Positions 44,764 to 52,847 of a stretch of 60,817 bases of DNA are shown piece by piece. The stretch covers positions 1-60,817 of the forward strand of contig JAEFAE010000013.1 in the NCBI GenBank assembly GCA_016291135.1. Reading direction: 5' to 3'. Position numbers and translations under genes: made by a program. How positions within the stretch are numbered: position 1 is the first letter of the stretch; each line of letters begins with the position of its first letter. The DNA is from Bacteroidales bacterium. Its GTDB lineage: Bacteria; Bacteroidota; Bacteroidia; Bacteroidales; F082. The notes beneath the pieces are model-generated. The model searched no databases and was not told the origin of the DNA. It was given only the letters and a program-made list of their open reading frames with translations.

Positions 44764-45972
44764 ATGAGTGAAATCATCCTCTCCAACAGGGTTTTGAACA
44801 TGGCTGAATCAGCCACCCTGGCCATGACCAACAAAAGTCGTGAACTGAAAGCCCAAGGCATCGACGTCATCAGCCTGAGCATCGGCGAGCCCGACTTCAA
44901 CACGCCCGAATCGGCCAAGCAAGCCGGCATCGACGCCATCAACAACAACGACACCCACTACCCGCCCGTACCCGGCACGCCCGCCTTGCGCAAAGCCATC
45001 GCCAACAAGCTCAAACGCGACAACGGACTGGATTACAAGGACACCGACATCCTCGTCTCCAACGGCGCCAAGCAAGCCATCAACAATGTGTTGCTGGCCA
45101 TCGTCAACGACGGCGACGAAGTCATCATCCCTGCCCCGTTCTGGGTGTCTTATCCCGAGATGGTGAAACTGGCCGGCGGTATCCCCGTCATCGTCAAGAG
45201 CGACATGGCCCACGACTTCAAGATCACGGCCGAACAGCTGGAAGCCGCCATCACGCCCAAGACCAAGGCCCTGTTGATCAACACGCCCTGCAACCCCAGC
45301 GGCAGTGTCTTCACCAAGGCGGAACTCACCGCCATCGCCGAGGTGCTGAAGAAACACCCGAACATCATCATCATTTCCGATGAGATCTATGAGTTCATCC
45401 AATACGAGCACAAGCACGAGAGCATGGGACAGTTCGACTTCCTGAAAGACCGCCTCGTCCTCGTCAACGGTGTCGCCAAAGGCTATGCCATGACCGGCTG
45501 GCGCATCGGCTACATCGCCGCTCCCCAAGCCATCGTGAAGGCCACCAACAAGATCCAGGGCCAGATCACCTCCGGCATCTGCACCATCGCCCAAGCCGCT
45601 GCCGCCAAGGCCATGGAACTCAGCCCCGAGAACTCCCCGGAGATCCAGGACATGCTCAAGGCCTTCCGTCACCGCCGCGACACCTTCGTGAAGCTGCTCA
45701 ACGAGATCCCGGGTGTGAAGTGCAACACGCCCGCCGGCGCCTTCTATGTGTTCCCTGAGATGAATTCGTTCTACGGCAAGACCGACGGCGAGACCGTCAT
45801 CAAGGGCAGCGACGACCTCTGCATGTGGCTGCTCTACAACGCCCATGTGGCCTGCGTGGCCGGCAACGCCTTCGGCAACGACGACTGCATCCGCCTGTCG
45901 TATGCCACCTCCGAAGACAAGCTCATCGAAGCGGTGAAGCGCATCAAGGCCGCCTTGGCCAAGCTGCATTGA
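44764..45972 (+). CDS. PLP-dependent aminotransferase (aspartate aminotransferase-like, class I)
   Basis: A 402-aa fold-type I aminotransferase. Visible motifs: SIGEPDFNTPES, HYPPVPGTPALRKAIA, LINTPCNPSGSVF, IIIISDEIYEF, and the PLP lysine in VNGVAKGYAMTGWRIGYIAA. The closing Arg is in CIRLSYATSEDKL. It belongs to the Ib group that usually takes aspartate/2-oxoglutarate. Substrate assignment is by family only. It has its own promoter and a strong terminator. Confidence 0.92.
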   Translation: MSEIILSNRVLNMAESATLAMTNKSRELKAQGIDVISLSIGEPDFNTPESAKQAGIDAINNNDTHYPPVPGTPALRKAIANKLKRDNGLDYKDTDILVSNGAKQAINNVLLAIVNDGDEVIIPAPFWVSYPEMVKLAGGIPVIVKSDMAHDFKITAEQLEAAITPKTKALLINTPCNPSGSVFTKAELTAIAEVLKKHPNIIIISDEIYEFIQYEHKHESMGQFDFLKDRLVLVNGVAKGYAMTGWRIGYIAAPQAIVKATNKIQGQITSGICTIAQAAAAKAMELSPENSPEIQDMLKAFRHRRDTFVKLLNEIPGVKCNTPAGAFYVFPEMNSFYGKTDGETVIKGSDDLCMWLLYNAHVACVAGNAFGNDDCIRLSYATSEDKLIEAVKRIKAALAKLH

Positions 45973-45990
45973 GCCCATCCCTTAAATGAC

Positions 45991-46026
45991 GCTCCGCCGG
46001 CAATAAAATTGCCGGCGGAGCGTTTT
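45991..46026 (+). terminator. Rho-independent terminator after the aminotransferase
   Basis: A perfect 14-bp stem, GCTCCGCCGGCAAT with its complement, around AAA, followed by G and five T. Confidence 0.93.
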
Positions 46027-46045
46027 TCATTCAAAGCCTCCAGCC

Positions 46046-46654
46046 ATGATCACTCTTGAACAGATCCTCCACATTTTCCAGCAAGGCATCGACGACTACC
46101 ATCGCTTCGACAACGTGGACCATCCCCTCGAAAACCCGTACGAGGAAGCGTCCATCGAGGGATACCTCTATAATAAGGTATGGATCGACACCGTTCAGTG
46201 GCATCTGGAAGACCTCATCCGCGACCCGCACATCGACCCCGTCGAGGCCCTGGCCCTGAAACGCCGCATCGACCGGTCGAACCAAGACCGCACCGACCTG
46301 GTGGAACAAATCGACGAATACTTTTGGATGCTGTTCCATAACGTGGAGCCCCTGCCCACCGCCACACTGAACACCGAGAGTCCTGCCTGGGCCCTCGACC
46401 GGCTCTCGATCCTGCAACTCAAGCTGTATCACATGAAAGCGGAGGCAAGCCGTCTGGAGGCGGAGGCGAGCCATCGGGCCGCCTGCGAGGCCAAGCTGCA
46501 GGTGCTGCAGCAGCAGAACACCGACCTCAGCATCGCCATCGCGCAACTCCTCGAGAGCTACCAACGGGGCGAGAAGGTGATGCGGGTGTACAAGCAGATG
46601 AAGATGTACAACGACCCCAACCTGAACCCCGTGCTCTACGGGCAGCAGCCTTGA
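46046..46654 (+). CDS. DUF4254 family protein
   Basis: A 202-aa soluble, mostly helical protein. Family features are an aromatic N-terminal helix (ILHIFQQGIDDYHRFD), HPLENPYEEAS-like loop, LWRRNW-type replaced by YLYNKVWIDTVQWHLEDLIRD, the SPAWALDRLSILQLKLYHM helix and a long C-terminal coiled coil. DUF4254 genes commonly sit beside glycosyltransferase 9 genes in Bacteroidota; here the GT9 start overlaps this stop. The function is unknown. A link to lipopolysaccharide core assembly is an inference from that linkage. Confidence 0.85.
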   Translation: MITLEQILHIFQQGIDDYHRFDNVDHPLENPYEEASIEGYLYNKVWIDTVQWHLEDLIRDPHIDPVEALALKRRIDRSNQDRTDLVEQIDEYFWMLFHNVEPLPTATLNTESPAWALDRLSILQLKLYHMKAEASRLEAEASHRAACEAKLQVLQQQNTDLSIAIAQLLESYQRGEKVMRVYKQMKMYNDPNLNPVLYGQQP

Positions 46655-47661
46655 AAAAGATCCTCCTCATACGGTTCTCCTCCTTGGGCGACATCGCCAT
46701 GACCGTGCCAGTGGTGCACGACTTGGCGACACAATACCCCGACCTGGACATCACCATGCTCAGCCGAGAAATGGCGAGGCCGTTGTTTGAGCGCCTGCCC
46801 GGCAACGTGCATTTCATGGCCGCCGACCTAAGCGGCCGGCACAAAGGCCTGTTCGGCCTCTGTCGGCTCTGGCGCGATGCCCGTCTCAACGACTTCGACG
46901 CCATCGCCGACCTCCACGACGTGCCACGCACCTGGTGGCTGCGCACCGAGGGCTGCCTGCACCGAAAGCAAACCGCCAAGATCGACAAAGGGCGGAAAGG
47001 GAAAAGCGCGTTGACCCGGCCTAAAGACAAAGACCTCCGCCAACAGGCCACGTCTTTTGAACGTTATGCCCGGGTGTTGGAACAACTGGGCTTCCCCACG
47101 AAACCGCAATTCACGAAACTCGACTACGCCGATCGCTGCGAGACCCCAAAACCGGCGGGTGCCACCTGGATCGGCATCGCGCCCTTTGCCAAACACGAAG
47201 CCAAGGTGTATCCCATGGAACAGATGGAGTCGGTCATCAAGGCATTGTGCCAACGGGATGGCACGACCCTCTTCCTCTTTGGCGGTGGAGCAGCAGAACA
47301 GGATCGGATCGAACGCCTTTGCACCCGATACCCCAACGTGCAGGCCGCCCCCAGCCAACACGGTTTGGCGGGGGAACTCGCCCTGATGGGCCAACTCGAC
47401 GTCATGCTCAGCATGGACTCGGCCAACATGCACCTGGCCTCGCTGGTCGGGACCCCCGTGGTGTCGGTATGGGGCGGCACCCATCCCTACGCCGGGTTCC
47501 TGGGCTGGCGCCAGCAGCCGGAAGACTGCGTGCAACGCGACCTCCCCTGTCGTCCCTGTTCGGTCTATGGCAACAAGCCCTGCCTCCGTGGCGACTACGC
47601 CTGCCTCCGCGGCATCACCCCCGACCAGATCCTCGACCAGCTCCGTCCCCATCTGCCATGA
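46651..47661 (+). CDS. Glycosyltransferase family 9 (heptosyltransferase-like)
   Basis: A 336-aa GT-B enzyme starting with TTG at 46651, whose TTGA overlaps the DUF4254 stop; no ATG fits the family N-terminus MKKILLIRFSSLGDIAMTVP. The C-terminal half has IGIAPFAKHEAKVYPMEQM, FLFGGGAAEQDR, LMGQLDVMLSMDSANMHLAS and VGTPVVSVWGGTHPYAGFLG, all GT9 landmarks. Four or more Cys near the end (DLPCRPCSVYGNKPC) are typical. It probably adds a heptose-like sugar to the lipopolysaccharide core. Confidence 0.9.
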   Translation: MKKILLIRFSSLGDIAMTVPVVHDLATQYPDLDITMLSREMARPLFERLPGNVHFMAADLSGRHKGLFGLCRLWRDARLNDFDAIADLHDVPRTWWLRTEGCLHRKQTAKIDKGRKGKSALTRPKDKDLRQQATSFERYARVLEQLGFPTKPQFTKLDYADRCETPKPAGATWIGIAPFAKHEAKVYPMEQMESVIKALCQRDGTTLFLFGGGAAEQDRIERLCTRYPNVQAAPSQHGLAGELALMGQLDVMLSMDSANMHLASLVGTPVVSVWGGTHPYAGFLGWRQQPEDCVQRDLPCRPCSVYGNKPCLRGDYACLRGITPDQILDQLRPHLP

Positions 47662-48362
47662 GCCCTACCCCCATCGCCACGATGTTCGACCGCATCGCCC
47701 CCCGTTACGATGCGCTCAACCACCTCCTCTCCTTCCAGATCGACCGGAGGTGGAGAAAGACGGCGTCCCGTTGGGCCGCCGAAGGCACACCCGCCACCGT
47801 GCTCGACGTAGCCACCGGCACCGCCGACCTGGCCATGCTCCTGGCCCGACGGCTTCCCAACGCCCACATCGTAGGCGTCGACTGTTCCGAGAAGATGTTG
47901 GCCTTAGGAAAGGAGAAGGTAAGACGCAAACAGCTTGAAGGCAACGTCGACTTGCAGTGGGGCGATGTGGCAGGCTTGCCTTTTCAAGAGGGCAGCTTCG
48001 ACGCCGTCACCGTCGCCTTTGGGGTACGGAACTTTGCCCAGCTGGAGCAAGGGCTGTCCGAGATCCAACGCGTCACCCAGCCGCAAGGCCTCGTCACCAT
48101 CCTGGAGTTCTCCCTGCCGGAGCGGTTTCCCGTCAAGCAGTTGTACCGTTTCTATTTCCACCGCATCCTACCCACCATCGGACGATGGGTCTCGCGCGAT
48201 CCCGAAGCCTACCGGTACCTCCCCAACTCGGTGGAACGGTTTCCCCAACCCGAAGCCTTCGAACGCCTGCTGGCCGCCCAAGGACTGGATCCCGTCCGGA
48301 GAAGACGCCTGACGTTCGGGATCGCCACCCTCTATCAGGCAAAAAAACGTGCTGTACAATAA
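47658..48362 (+). CDS. ubiE: Demethylmenaquinone methyltransferase (UbiE/MenG)
   Basis: A 234-aa SAM-dependent methyltransferase completing menaquinone. The start at 47658 overlaps the GT9 stop (ATGA). It carries FDRIAPRYDALNHLLSFQID, the SAM loop VLDVATGTADLA, VDCSEKMLALGKEKV and the UbiE signature DAVTVAFGVRNF, then PYRFYFH-like QLYRFYFHRILPTIGRWVS and YLPNSVERFPQPEAF. A porT-like gene follows 36 bp downstream, a linkage I recall from other Bacteroidota. Confidence 0.95.
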   Translation: MSPTPIATMFDRIAPRYDALNHLLSFQIDRRWRKTASRWAAEGTPATVLDVATGTADLAMLLARRLPNAHIVGVDCSEKMLALGKEKVRRKQLEGNVDLQWGDVAGLPFQEGSFDAVTVAFGVRNFAQLEQGLSEIQRVTQPQGLVTILEFSLPERFPVKQLYRFYFHRILPTIGRWVSRDPEAYRYLPNSVERFPQPEAFERLLAAQGLDPVRRRRLTFGIATLYQAKKRAVQ

Positions 48363-48398
48363 TCGAAACGGCCTTGCGTTATCACCTTATTAAATAGA

Positions 48399-49397
48399 AT
48401 GACTTTGAAAAAGATCCTCCAACGGCTATCGGTCCTGCTGCTGCTTTTGGCCACCACGGCCACCATGCATGCCCAATCCAGGAAAATCATCTACTTGCAG
48501 AGCTACGAAAAGGCGCCTTACCATTTCGGGTTTTTGCTTGGGGCCAACTTCATGGGCTATTCCATCAAGACCCTCCCCAACTACCAAAGCATGACGTTCC
48601 CCGGGTCGTGGCTGCCTGATCCTGCCATTGAAACAGGAACAACAGGCCCAAGCGATTTTGAACCTGGTGGATCCATGGAATACCAACTGCACGGCTACCA
48701 AAAAGACCAAGTGAATTTCAGCATCCTTCGTGCCGAATGCACTTCTCTTATCAAAAACGTAGGTTTCTCGGTAGGTGTCATCGGCGACCTGAAATTGAGC
48801 AACAGCTTCAACCTACGGTTCAGTCCGACCCTGAGCCTGGGGTCGCGTGAAGTCCACTATGACGTGATGCTATACGATACGACATACACCACGTATCAGC
48901 AAGCCCTGGAGTCCGGATCCTATCGCATCCAAACCACCCGCTCGCAAGACATCCTGGCCACCTATCTCGAGTTACCCTTGCACATCAAATACCGTTCCCA
49001 CCGCTACAACAACATCGGCGCCTATCTGATCGCCGGGGTCAATCCCAAGTTTTTCCTGTTTTCCTTTGGAAAAAAAGAAAAAACAGCCCCCAATACCAAC
49101 CCCAACAATGGCGATTCAGATGGAAGCACCCCGTCTGGAGGGGGTGGAAACCAAGGATCCGACAGCCAAATCACCAACCTCAAGTTCCTCCAACCCAAGC
49201 GCACCGATGTCGCCCTGGAGTTCGGAGCGGGATACGACATCTACAACCAATGGTTCAAGATGGGCATCGAAATCAAGATGGGCTTCGGCATGATGAACAC
49301 CCTCCGCGAGGACGCCGCTCACCAGGAATACCTTTTCCAAGCCCCGATCAACTCGTTAAGAAACAAGCAATTACAAATCACATTCACCTTCGAGTAA
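48399..49397 (+). CDS. porT: PorT-family outer-membrane beta-barrel protein (T9SS component)
   Basis: A 332-aa barrel protein with a signal peptide ending TMHAQ. The segment KAPYHFGFLLGANFMGYSIK is the PorT hallmark, followed by alternating amphipathic strands to the C-terminal QLQITFTFE. It is longer than P. gingivalis PorT (about 240 aa), partly because of a Gly/Ser/Asn-rich loop (SDGSTPSGGGGNQGSD at about 240-255). PorT is needed for type IX secretion. The window also encodes three proteins with T9SS sorting domains, which supports the call. Confidence 0.82.
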   Translation: MTLKKILQRLSVLLLLLATTATMHAQSRKIIYLQSYEKAPYHFGFLLGANFMGYSIKTLPNYQSMTFPGSWLPDPAIETGTTGPSDFEPGGSMEYQLHGYQKDQVNFSILRAECTSLIKNVGFSVGVIGDLKLSNSFNLRFSPTLSLGSREVHYDVMLYDTTYTTYQQALESGSYRIQTTRSQDILATYLELPLHIKYRSHRYNNIGAYLIAGVNPKFFLFSFGKKEKTAPNTNPNNGDSDGSTPSGGGGNQGSDSQITNLKFLQPKRTDVALEFGAGYDIYNQWFKMGIEIKMGFGMMNTLREDAAHQEYLFQAPINSLRNKQLQITFTFE

Positions 49398-49417
49398 AAA
49401 AAAGTTGATGCTTTTTG

Positions 49418-49447
49418 TTGCAGGTATGGGATTTTTATGTAATTTTG
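49418..49447 (+). promoter_or_regulatory. tRNA-Glu promoter (TTG - 19 bp - TAATTTTG)
   Basis: TAATTTTG at 49440-49447 matches TAnnTTTG, with TTG at 49418-49420 at the classical spacing. Confidence 0.65.
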
Positions 49448-49469
49448 CACCGTCAAAATGACACGAAGT

Positions 49470-49546
49470 GGTCTCTTCGTCTAGTCTGGTCAGGACGTCA
49501 GGTTTTCATCCTGGTAACTCGGGTTCAAATCCCGGAGAGACTACCA
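49470..49546 (+). tRNA. tRNA-Glu (anticodon TTC)
   Basis: A complete cloverleaf. The acceptor stem GGTCTCT pairs with AGAGACT (one G-U); the anticodon arm is TCAGG-TTTTCAT-CCTGG with anticodon TTC at positions 34-36; the T-arm loop is TTCAAAT; the CCA end is encoded at 49544-49546. It has its own promoter and terminator. Confidence 0.95.
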
Positions 49547-49552
49547 ATAACG

Positions 49553-49586
49553 AATCCCTATCTGGAAACAGGTAGGGATTTTTTTG
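49553..49586 (+). terminator. Terminator of tRNA-Glu
   Basis: AATCCCTA and CTG pair with CAG and TAGGGATT around GAAA, followed by a T run to 49585. Confidence 0.88.
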
Positions 49587-49632
49587 TCGAGCCTTTTTCT
49601 GCCATCGGGGACCCACGGCTGCGTGACGGTGC

Positions 49633-49986
49633 CTATTCCTTGACAAAAGGCACGCCCTCATTGCCGCAGCGGACCCAATAGAGGCCCGCGGGGAGGCTAC
49701 GCACGTCGATCTTTCGGTCGGGACCGGCCGTCGCGCTCCTTACAAGCCGACCTCCCATGTCGTAAACGTGGATCCCATCACCCTCGCCGATGCCGTCAAC
49801 AACGATGCTTTCCCGAGTAGGGTTGGGATAAACGGCAAGCTTCCCAAGGTGCTCCACTTCCACGGCCAAAGGATCCGACTTGACAAAAACGTCATAGAGG
49901 CTACAGCCAGCCGTATAGATGTCCTGAGCCATGCACAGGTTGCACAAGACCCAGAGGCACGTCAGTAAGAAGAAAGCCCTTTTCAT
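49633..49986 (-). CDS. Minimal T9SS cargo: signal peptide plus sorting domain
   Basis: A 117-aa protein. Residues 1-21 are a signal peptide (LCNLCMAQ), then about 27 residues with one Cys (DIYTAGCSLYDVF), then a full type A T9SS sorting domain (LAVYPNPTRESIVV ... VYDMGGRLVRS ... VRSLPAGLYWVRC ... GVPFVKE). There is virtually no passenger. It may be the stump of a longer cargo gene, a short secreted peptide of about 27 residues, or a decoy/occupancy regulator of the sorting machinery. A good -7 box lies 23 nt upstream, so it looks expressed. It is divergent from lplA. Confidence 0.75.
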   Translation of the reverse strand: MKRAFFLLTCLWVLCNLCMAQDIYTAGCSLYDVFVKSDPLAVEVEHLGKLAVYPNPTRESIVVDGIGEGDGIHVYDMGGRLVRSATAGPDRKIDVRSLPAGLYWVRCGNEGVPFVKE

Positions 49987-50009
49987 ATTCTACAGATGTC
50001 TTATGTCGG

Positions 50010-50017
50010 CAAAAATA
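50010..50017 (-). promoter_or_regulatory. -7 box (TATTTTTG) for the mini T9SS gene
   Basis: Exact TAnnTTTG match on the minus strand, 23 nt before the start codon. Confidence 0.6.
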
Positions 50018-50040
50018 CAGAAAAATAATCAAGCTTTTTA

Positions 50041-50048
50041 TATCTTTG
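50041..50048 (+). promoter_or_regulatory. -7 box (TATCTTTG) giving an apparently leaderless lplA transcript
   Basis: Exact TAnnTTTG match ending only 4 nt before the lplA ATG. With transcription normally beginning a few bases after the box, the mRNA would start at or next to the start codon. Confidence 0.6.
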
Positions 50049-50052
50049 CGCC

Positions 50053-51009
50053 ATGAAAAAACTCCAAGTCGTCGTCAGCAACCAATACAACCCCTACCTG
50101 AATCTGGCGGTGGAGACCTATCTCACCGACCACCAGGAGGAAGGCGTGGTGACGATGTACCTCTGGAAAAACGAGCGCACCGTGGTCATCGGCCTGAACC
50201 AGAATCCTTTCTCGGAATGCGACGTAAAACGCTTGGAAGAGGAAGGCGGGCACCTGATGCGCCGCCGCACCGGCGGCGGCGCGGTCTACCACGACCTCGG
50301 CAACCTCAACTTCTCGTTCATCGCCGACAAGCGCGACTACGAGGTGCGCAAGCAACAGTCGGTCATCCAGGAAGCCTTGAAGCCCTTCGGGCTGGAGGCG
50401 GCCATCTCCGGACGCAACGACCTCACCTGCCAAGGCAGGAAGTTCTCGGGCAACGCCTTCTTCAACGGCACGGTGAACAACCTACACCATGGCACCCTCC
50501 TGATCAAGACGGATGCCGAAAAAATGCAGCGTTACCTCACCGTCAACAAGGCCAAGCTGCAGAAACACGGCGTGCAGAGCGTGGCGAGCCGCGTGGTGAA
50601 CCTTTCGGAACTGGCAGCCATCACCTCGGAGAACATCGTGGAACCGCTGATCGAATCGTTCGAGAAGGTCTATGGAATGAAAGCAACGACCCTTGACTTC
50701 GGATCGATTGCCGCATCGGACGAAATCCAGGACACCGCAAGACGGATCTCCTCACACGCGTACCTCTATGGGAAATGGGATCATTTCCACACCACCCAGC
50801 GGCAGCAATTCCCCTGGGGCAACGTGGACATCCAGCTGGAGGTGGACGAAAGCCAGGGCCGCATCCAGCATGTCCGCATCGCCTCCGACTGCCTCGACAC
50901 CGACATCGTCAACAAGACGGAAGACCTGCTCAAGGGGCAGTCCATCAAGGTGCGGCCCCACAGCGACAACCCCATCGTCAACGACATCCTCAACTTGTTC
51001 TATCCATGA
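50053..51009 (+). CDS. lplA: Lipoate-protein ligase
   Basis: A 318-aa ligase that adenylates lipoate (or octanoate) and attaches it to lipoyl domains. Motifs: NPYLNLAVETYL, WKNERTVVIGLNQNPFSECD, the RRRTGGGAVYHDLGNLNFSF signature, GRNDLTCQGRKFSGNAFF with the catalytic Lys, and the C-terminal accessory domain ending RPHSDNPIVNDIL. The start agrees with the family N-terminus, which supports the very short leader. A TonB-C domain gene overlaps its stop. Confidence 0.94.
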   Translation: MKKLQVVVSNQYNPYLNLAVETYLTDHQEEGVVTMYLWKNERTVVIGLNQNPFSECDVKRLEEEGGHLMRRRTGGGAVYHDLGNLNFSFIADKRDYEVRKQQSVIQEALKPFGLEAAISGRNDLTCQGRKFSGNAFFNGTVNNLHHGTLLIKTDAEKMQRYLTVNKAKLQKHGVQSVASRVVNLSELAAITSENIVEPLIESFEKVYGMKATTLDFGSIAASDEIQDTARRISSHAYLYGKWDHFHTTQRQQFPWGNVDIQLEVDESQGRIQHVRIASDCLDTDIVNKTEDLLKGQSIKVRPHSDNPIVNDILNLFYP

Positions 51010-51431
51010 GCGACAGCCAAAAAGAGAAACGGTTCATCAAACGCCCGGAGTACCCAGGAGGCAAAAGCGCGCTGACGCAATACATCAGCGACCACCTCCA
51101 GTACCCCAAGGATGCCTTGGAACAGAAGATCGAAGGCAACGTGAGGGTGTGGTACGAAGTCAACGACAACGGCGAGGTGGTGGATGCCAAGATCATCCAG
51201 CCTTTGTTTCCCTCTTGTGACGAAGAAGCGCTCCGCCTGGTCAGATCGCTGCAATACGGCCGCCCAAAAAACTACCACCTTCGGGTAAAAACCGCTTTCA
51301 CGATCAACATCCGGTTCCGCTTGAAAGAAGCGGCCCAACCGCTCACCATACAATACAGCCAAGCCAATCCGGCCAAACCAGCAAAGCCCACCCAGCCTGC
51401 TGAAACCTATACCTACACGATTCACTTTTAA
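51006..51431 (+). CDS. Stand-alone TonB C-terminal domain protein
   Basis: A 141-aa protein whose ATG overlaps the lplA stop (ATGA). Residues about 10-105 fit the TonB C-terminal fold: RPEYPGGKSALTQYISDHLQ, YPKDALEQKIEGNVRVWYEV, NDNGEVVDAKIIQP and CDEEALRLVRSL. There is no signal peptide and no transmembrane helix; the tail is Ala/Pro/Lys-rich (ANPAKPAKPTQPAET). TonB normally spans the inner membrane, so this copy would stay cytoplasmic unless exported another way. Its role is unknown. A TonB-C-like domain reused as a protein-binding module is a possibility. Confidence 0.75.
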   Translation: MSDSQKEKRFIKRPEYPGGKSALTQYISDHLQYPKDALEQKIEGNVRVWYEVNDNGEVVDAKIIQPLFPSCDEEALRLVRSLQYGRPKNYHLRVKTAFTINIRFRLKEAAQPLTIQYSQANPAKPAKPTQPAETYTYTIHF

Positions 51432-51447
51432 CCACCAGCCTTCAATC

Positions 51448-52842
51448 ATGAAATATTACCTCCTCCCCTTCGGATGCCAGATGAACCTCAGCGATACCGA
51501 GCGTGTGCGTACCGTGCTGAAGAAGATGGGGTTTGTCCCCACCGACAACGAAGAGGAAGCCACCATCCTAGGCATCGTAGCCTGCTCGGTGCGACAAAAA
51601 GGCATCGACAAAGTCTATGGACGCATCGAGAAATGGAACGCCATGAAGAACCGCCAAAACATGATCACCTTTGTGTCAGGTTGCATCCTTCCAGCCGACC
51701 GGCTCCGCTTCCTGAAGCTCTTCGACCTGGTGTTCCCCATGAACGAGCTGCCCAACCTACCGGAGATGATCCGCCAATACGGCATCGTCACGCCCGCCTC
51801 CCTGCAAGCCGGGGAAGAGATCGAGGACCAACCCGTGGTCCGACCCGTCGCGCCCCTGTTCCACAAGGACGACAAGGTCAACCCTTCCGCAAACATGGAG
51901 CGTTTCTGGAGCATAGCGCCCATCCAGACCTCTTCGTTCGAGGCCTACATCCCCATCCAGAACGGTTGCAACAACTTCTGCACCTACTGCGCCGTGCCGT
52001 ATACCCGAGGAAGAGAGGTCTCACGGCCTTCACAGGACATCCTCGACGAGGTGAAGGCGCTGGTGGAAAAGGACTACAAGAGCATCACCCTGCTGGGACA
52101 GAACGTCAACTCATACGGTCTGGACAAAAAAGGCGAGGAGATCAACTTTGCCGAGTTGCTGCGACGCATCGGCGAATACGGCAAGGCCTCGGGCAAGACG
52201 TTCTGGGTGTATTACACCGCGCCCCACCCCCGCGACATGGAAGACGAGATCATCGAGGTGATGTCGCAGTATGACTGCCTCGCCAAGCAGATCCACCTCC
52301 CGATCCAGTCGGGCGACGACACCATGCTCCAACGCATGAACCGCCACCACAACCTGGAACGCTACCGCCACATCATCCAGACCATCCGCGAAAAGCTCCC
52401 CACCGCCACCCTCTTCACCGACATCATCGTGGGCTTCACCCACGAGAGCGAGGAGGAGTTCGAGAACACCCGCAAGGCCATGGAGGAGTTCAAGTACAAC
52501 ATGGCGTTTATCGCCCAATACAGCGTGCGCGAGGGCGCCGTGGCCTCCAAATGGGAGGACGACGTGCCCAAGGAAGTGAAACGCCAGCGCTACCACCGGC
52601 TCACCGAGGAACTGATGAAGCACGCCTTGGTATACAACCAGGCCCTCGTGGGCACCACGACGAAGATGCTGGTGGAACAGTTCGACCGCAAGAACGGCTA
52701 CCTGGCCGGACACACCGAAGGCAAGATCGTGATCCGCATCCCCTCCACCGACACCGCGCTGATCGGGAAGATCGTCGACGTGAAAGTCACCTCGGCATCC
52801 CCGCTCTCCATCGAAGGACAGCTTGTGACACCCAATTCGTGA
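51448..52842 (+). CDS. miaB: MiaB-like tRNA methylthiotransferase
   Basis: A 464-aa radical-SAM methylthiotransferase (UPF0004 - radical SAM - TRAM). The N-terminal cluster Cys lie in PFGCQMNLSD, VACSVRQKG and SGCILPADR; the radical-SAM triad is CNNFCTYC; the TRAM domain is at the end (IVIRIPSTDTALIGKIVDV). The family adds a methylthio group to i6A37 of tRNAs reading UNN codons. The sequence style (ACSVRQ, SGCILPAD, LLGQNVNSYG) is unlike the standard Bacteroidota MiaB (YGCQMNVADSE, TCSVRE) and reminds me of copies in candidate-phylum genomes. Function by family; origin inferred. mtaB follows 5 bp later. Confidence 0.85.
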   Translation: MKYYLLPFGCQMNLSDTERVRTVLKKMGFVPTDNEEEATILGIVACSVRQKGIDKVYGRIEKWNAMKNRQNMITFVSGCILPADRLRFLKLFDLVFPMNELPNLPEMIRQYGIVTPASLQAGEEIEDQPVVRPVAPLFHKDDKVNPSANMERFWSIAPIQTSSFEAYIPIQNGCNNFCTYCAVPYTRGREVSRPSQDILDEVKALVEKDYKSITLLGQNVNSYGLDKKGEEINFAELLRRIGEYGKASGKTFWVYYTAPHPRDMEDEIIEVMSQYDCLAKQIHLPIQSGDDTMLQRMNRHHNLERYRHIIQTIREKLPTATLFTDIIVGFTHESEEEFENTRKAMEEFKYNMAFIAQYSVREGAVASKWEDDVPKEVKRQRYHRLTEELMKHALVYNQALVGTTTKMLVEQFDRKNGYLAGHTEGKIVIRIPSTDTALIGKIVDVKVTSASPLSIEGQLVTPNS

Positions 52843-52847
52843 TTCCC

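Noticed and set aside
49415..49681. An 88-codon plus-strand frame
   Set aside because: It runs through tRNA-Glu and its terminator.
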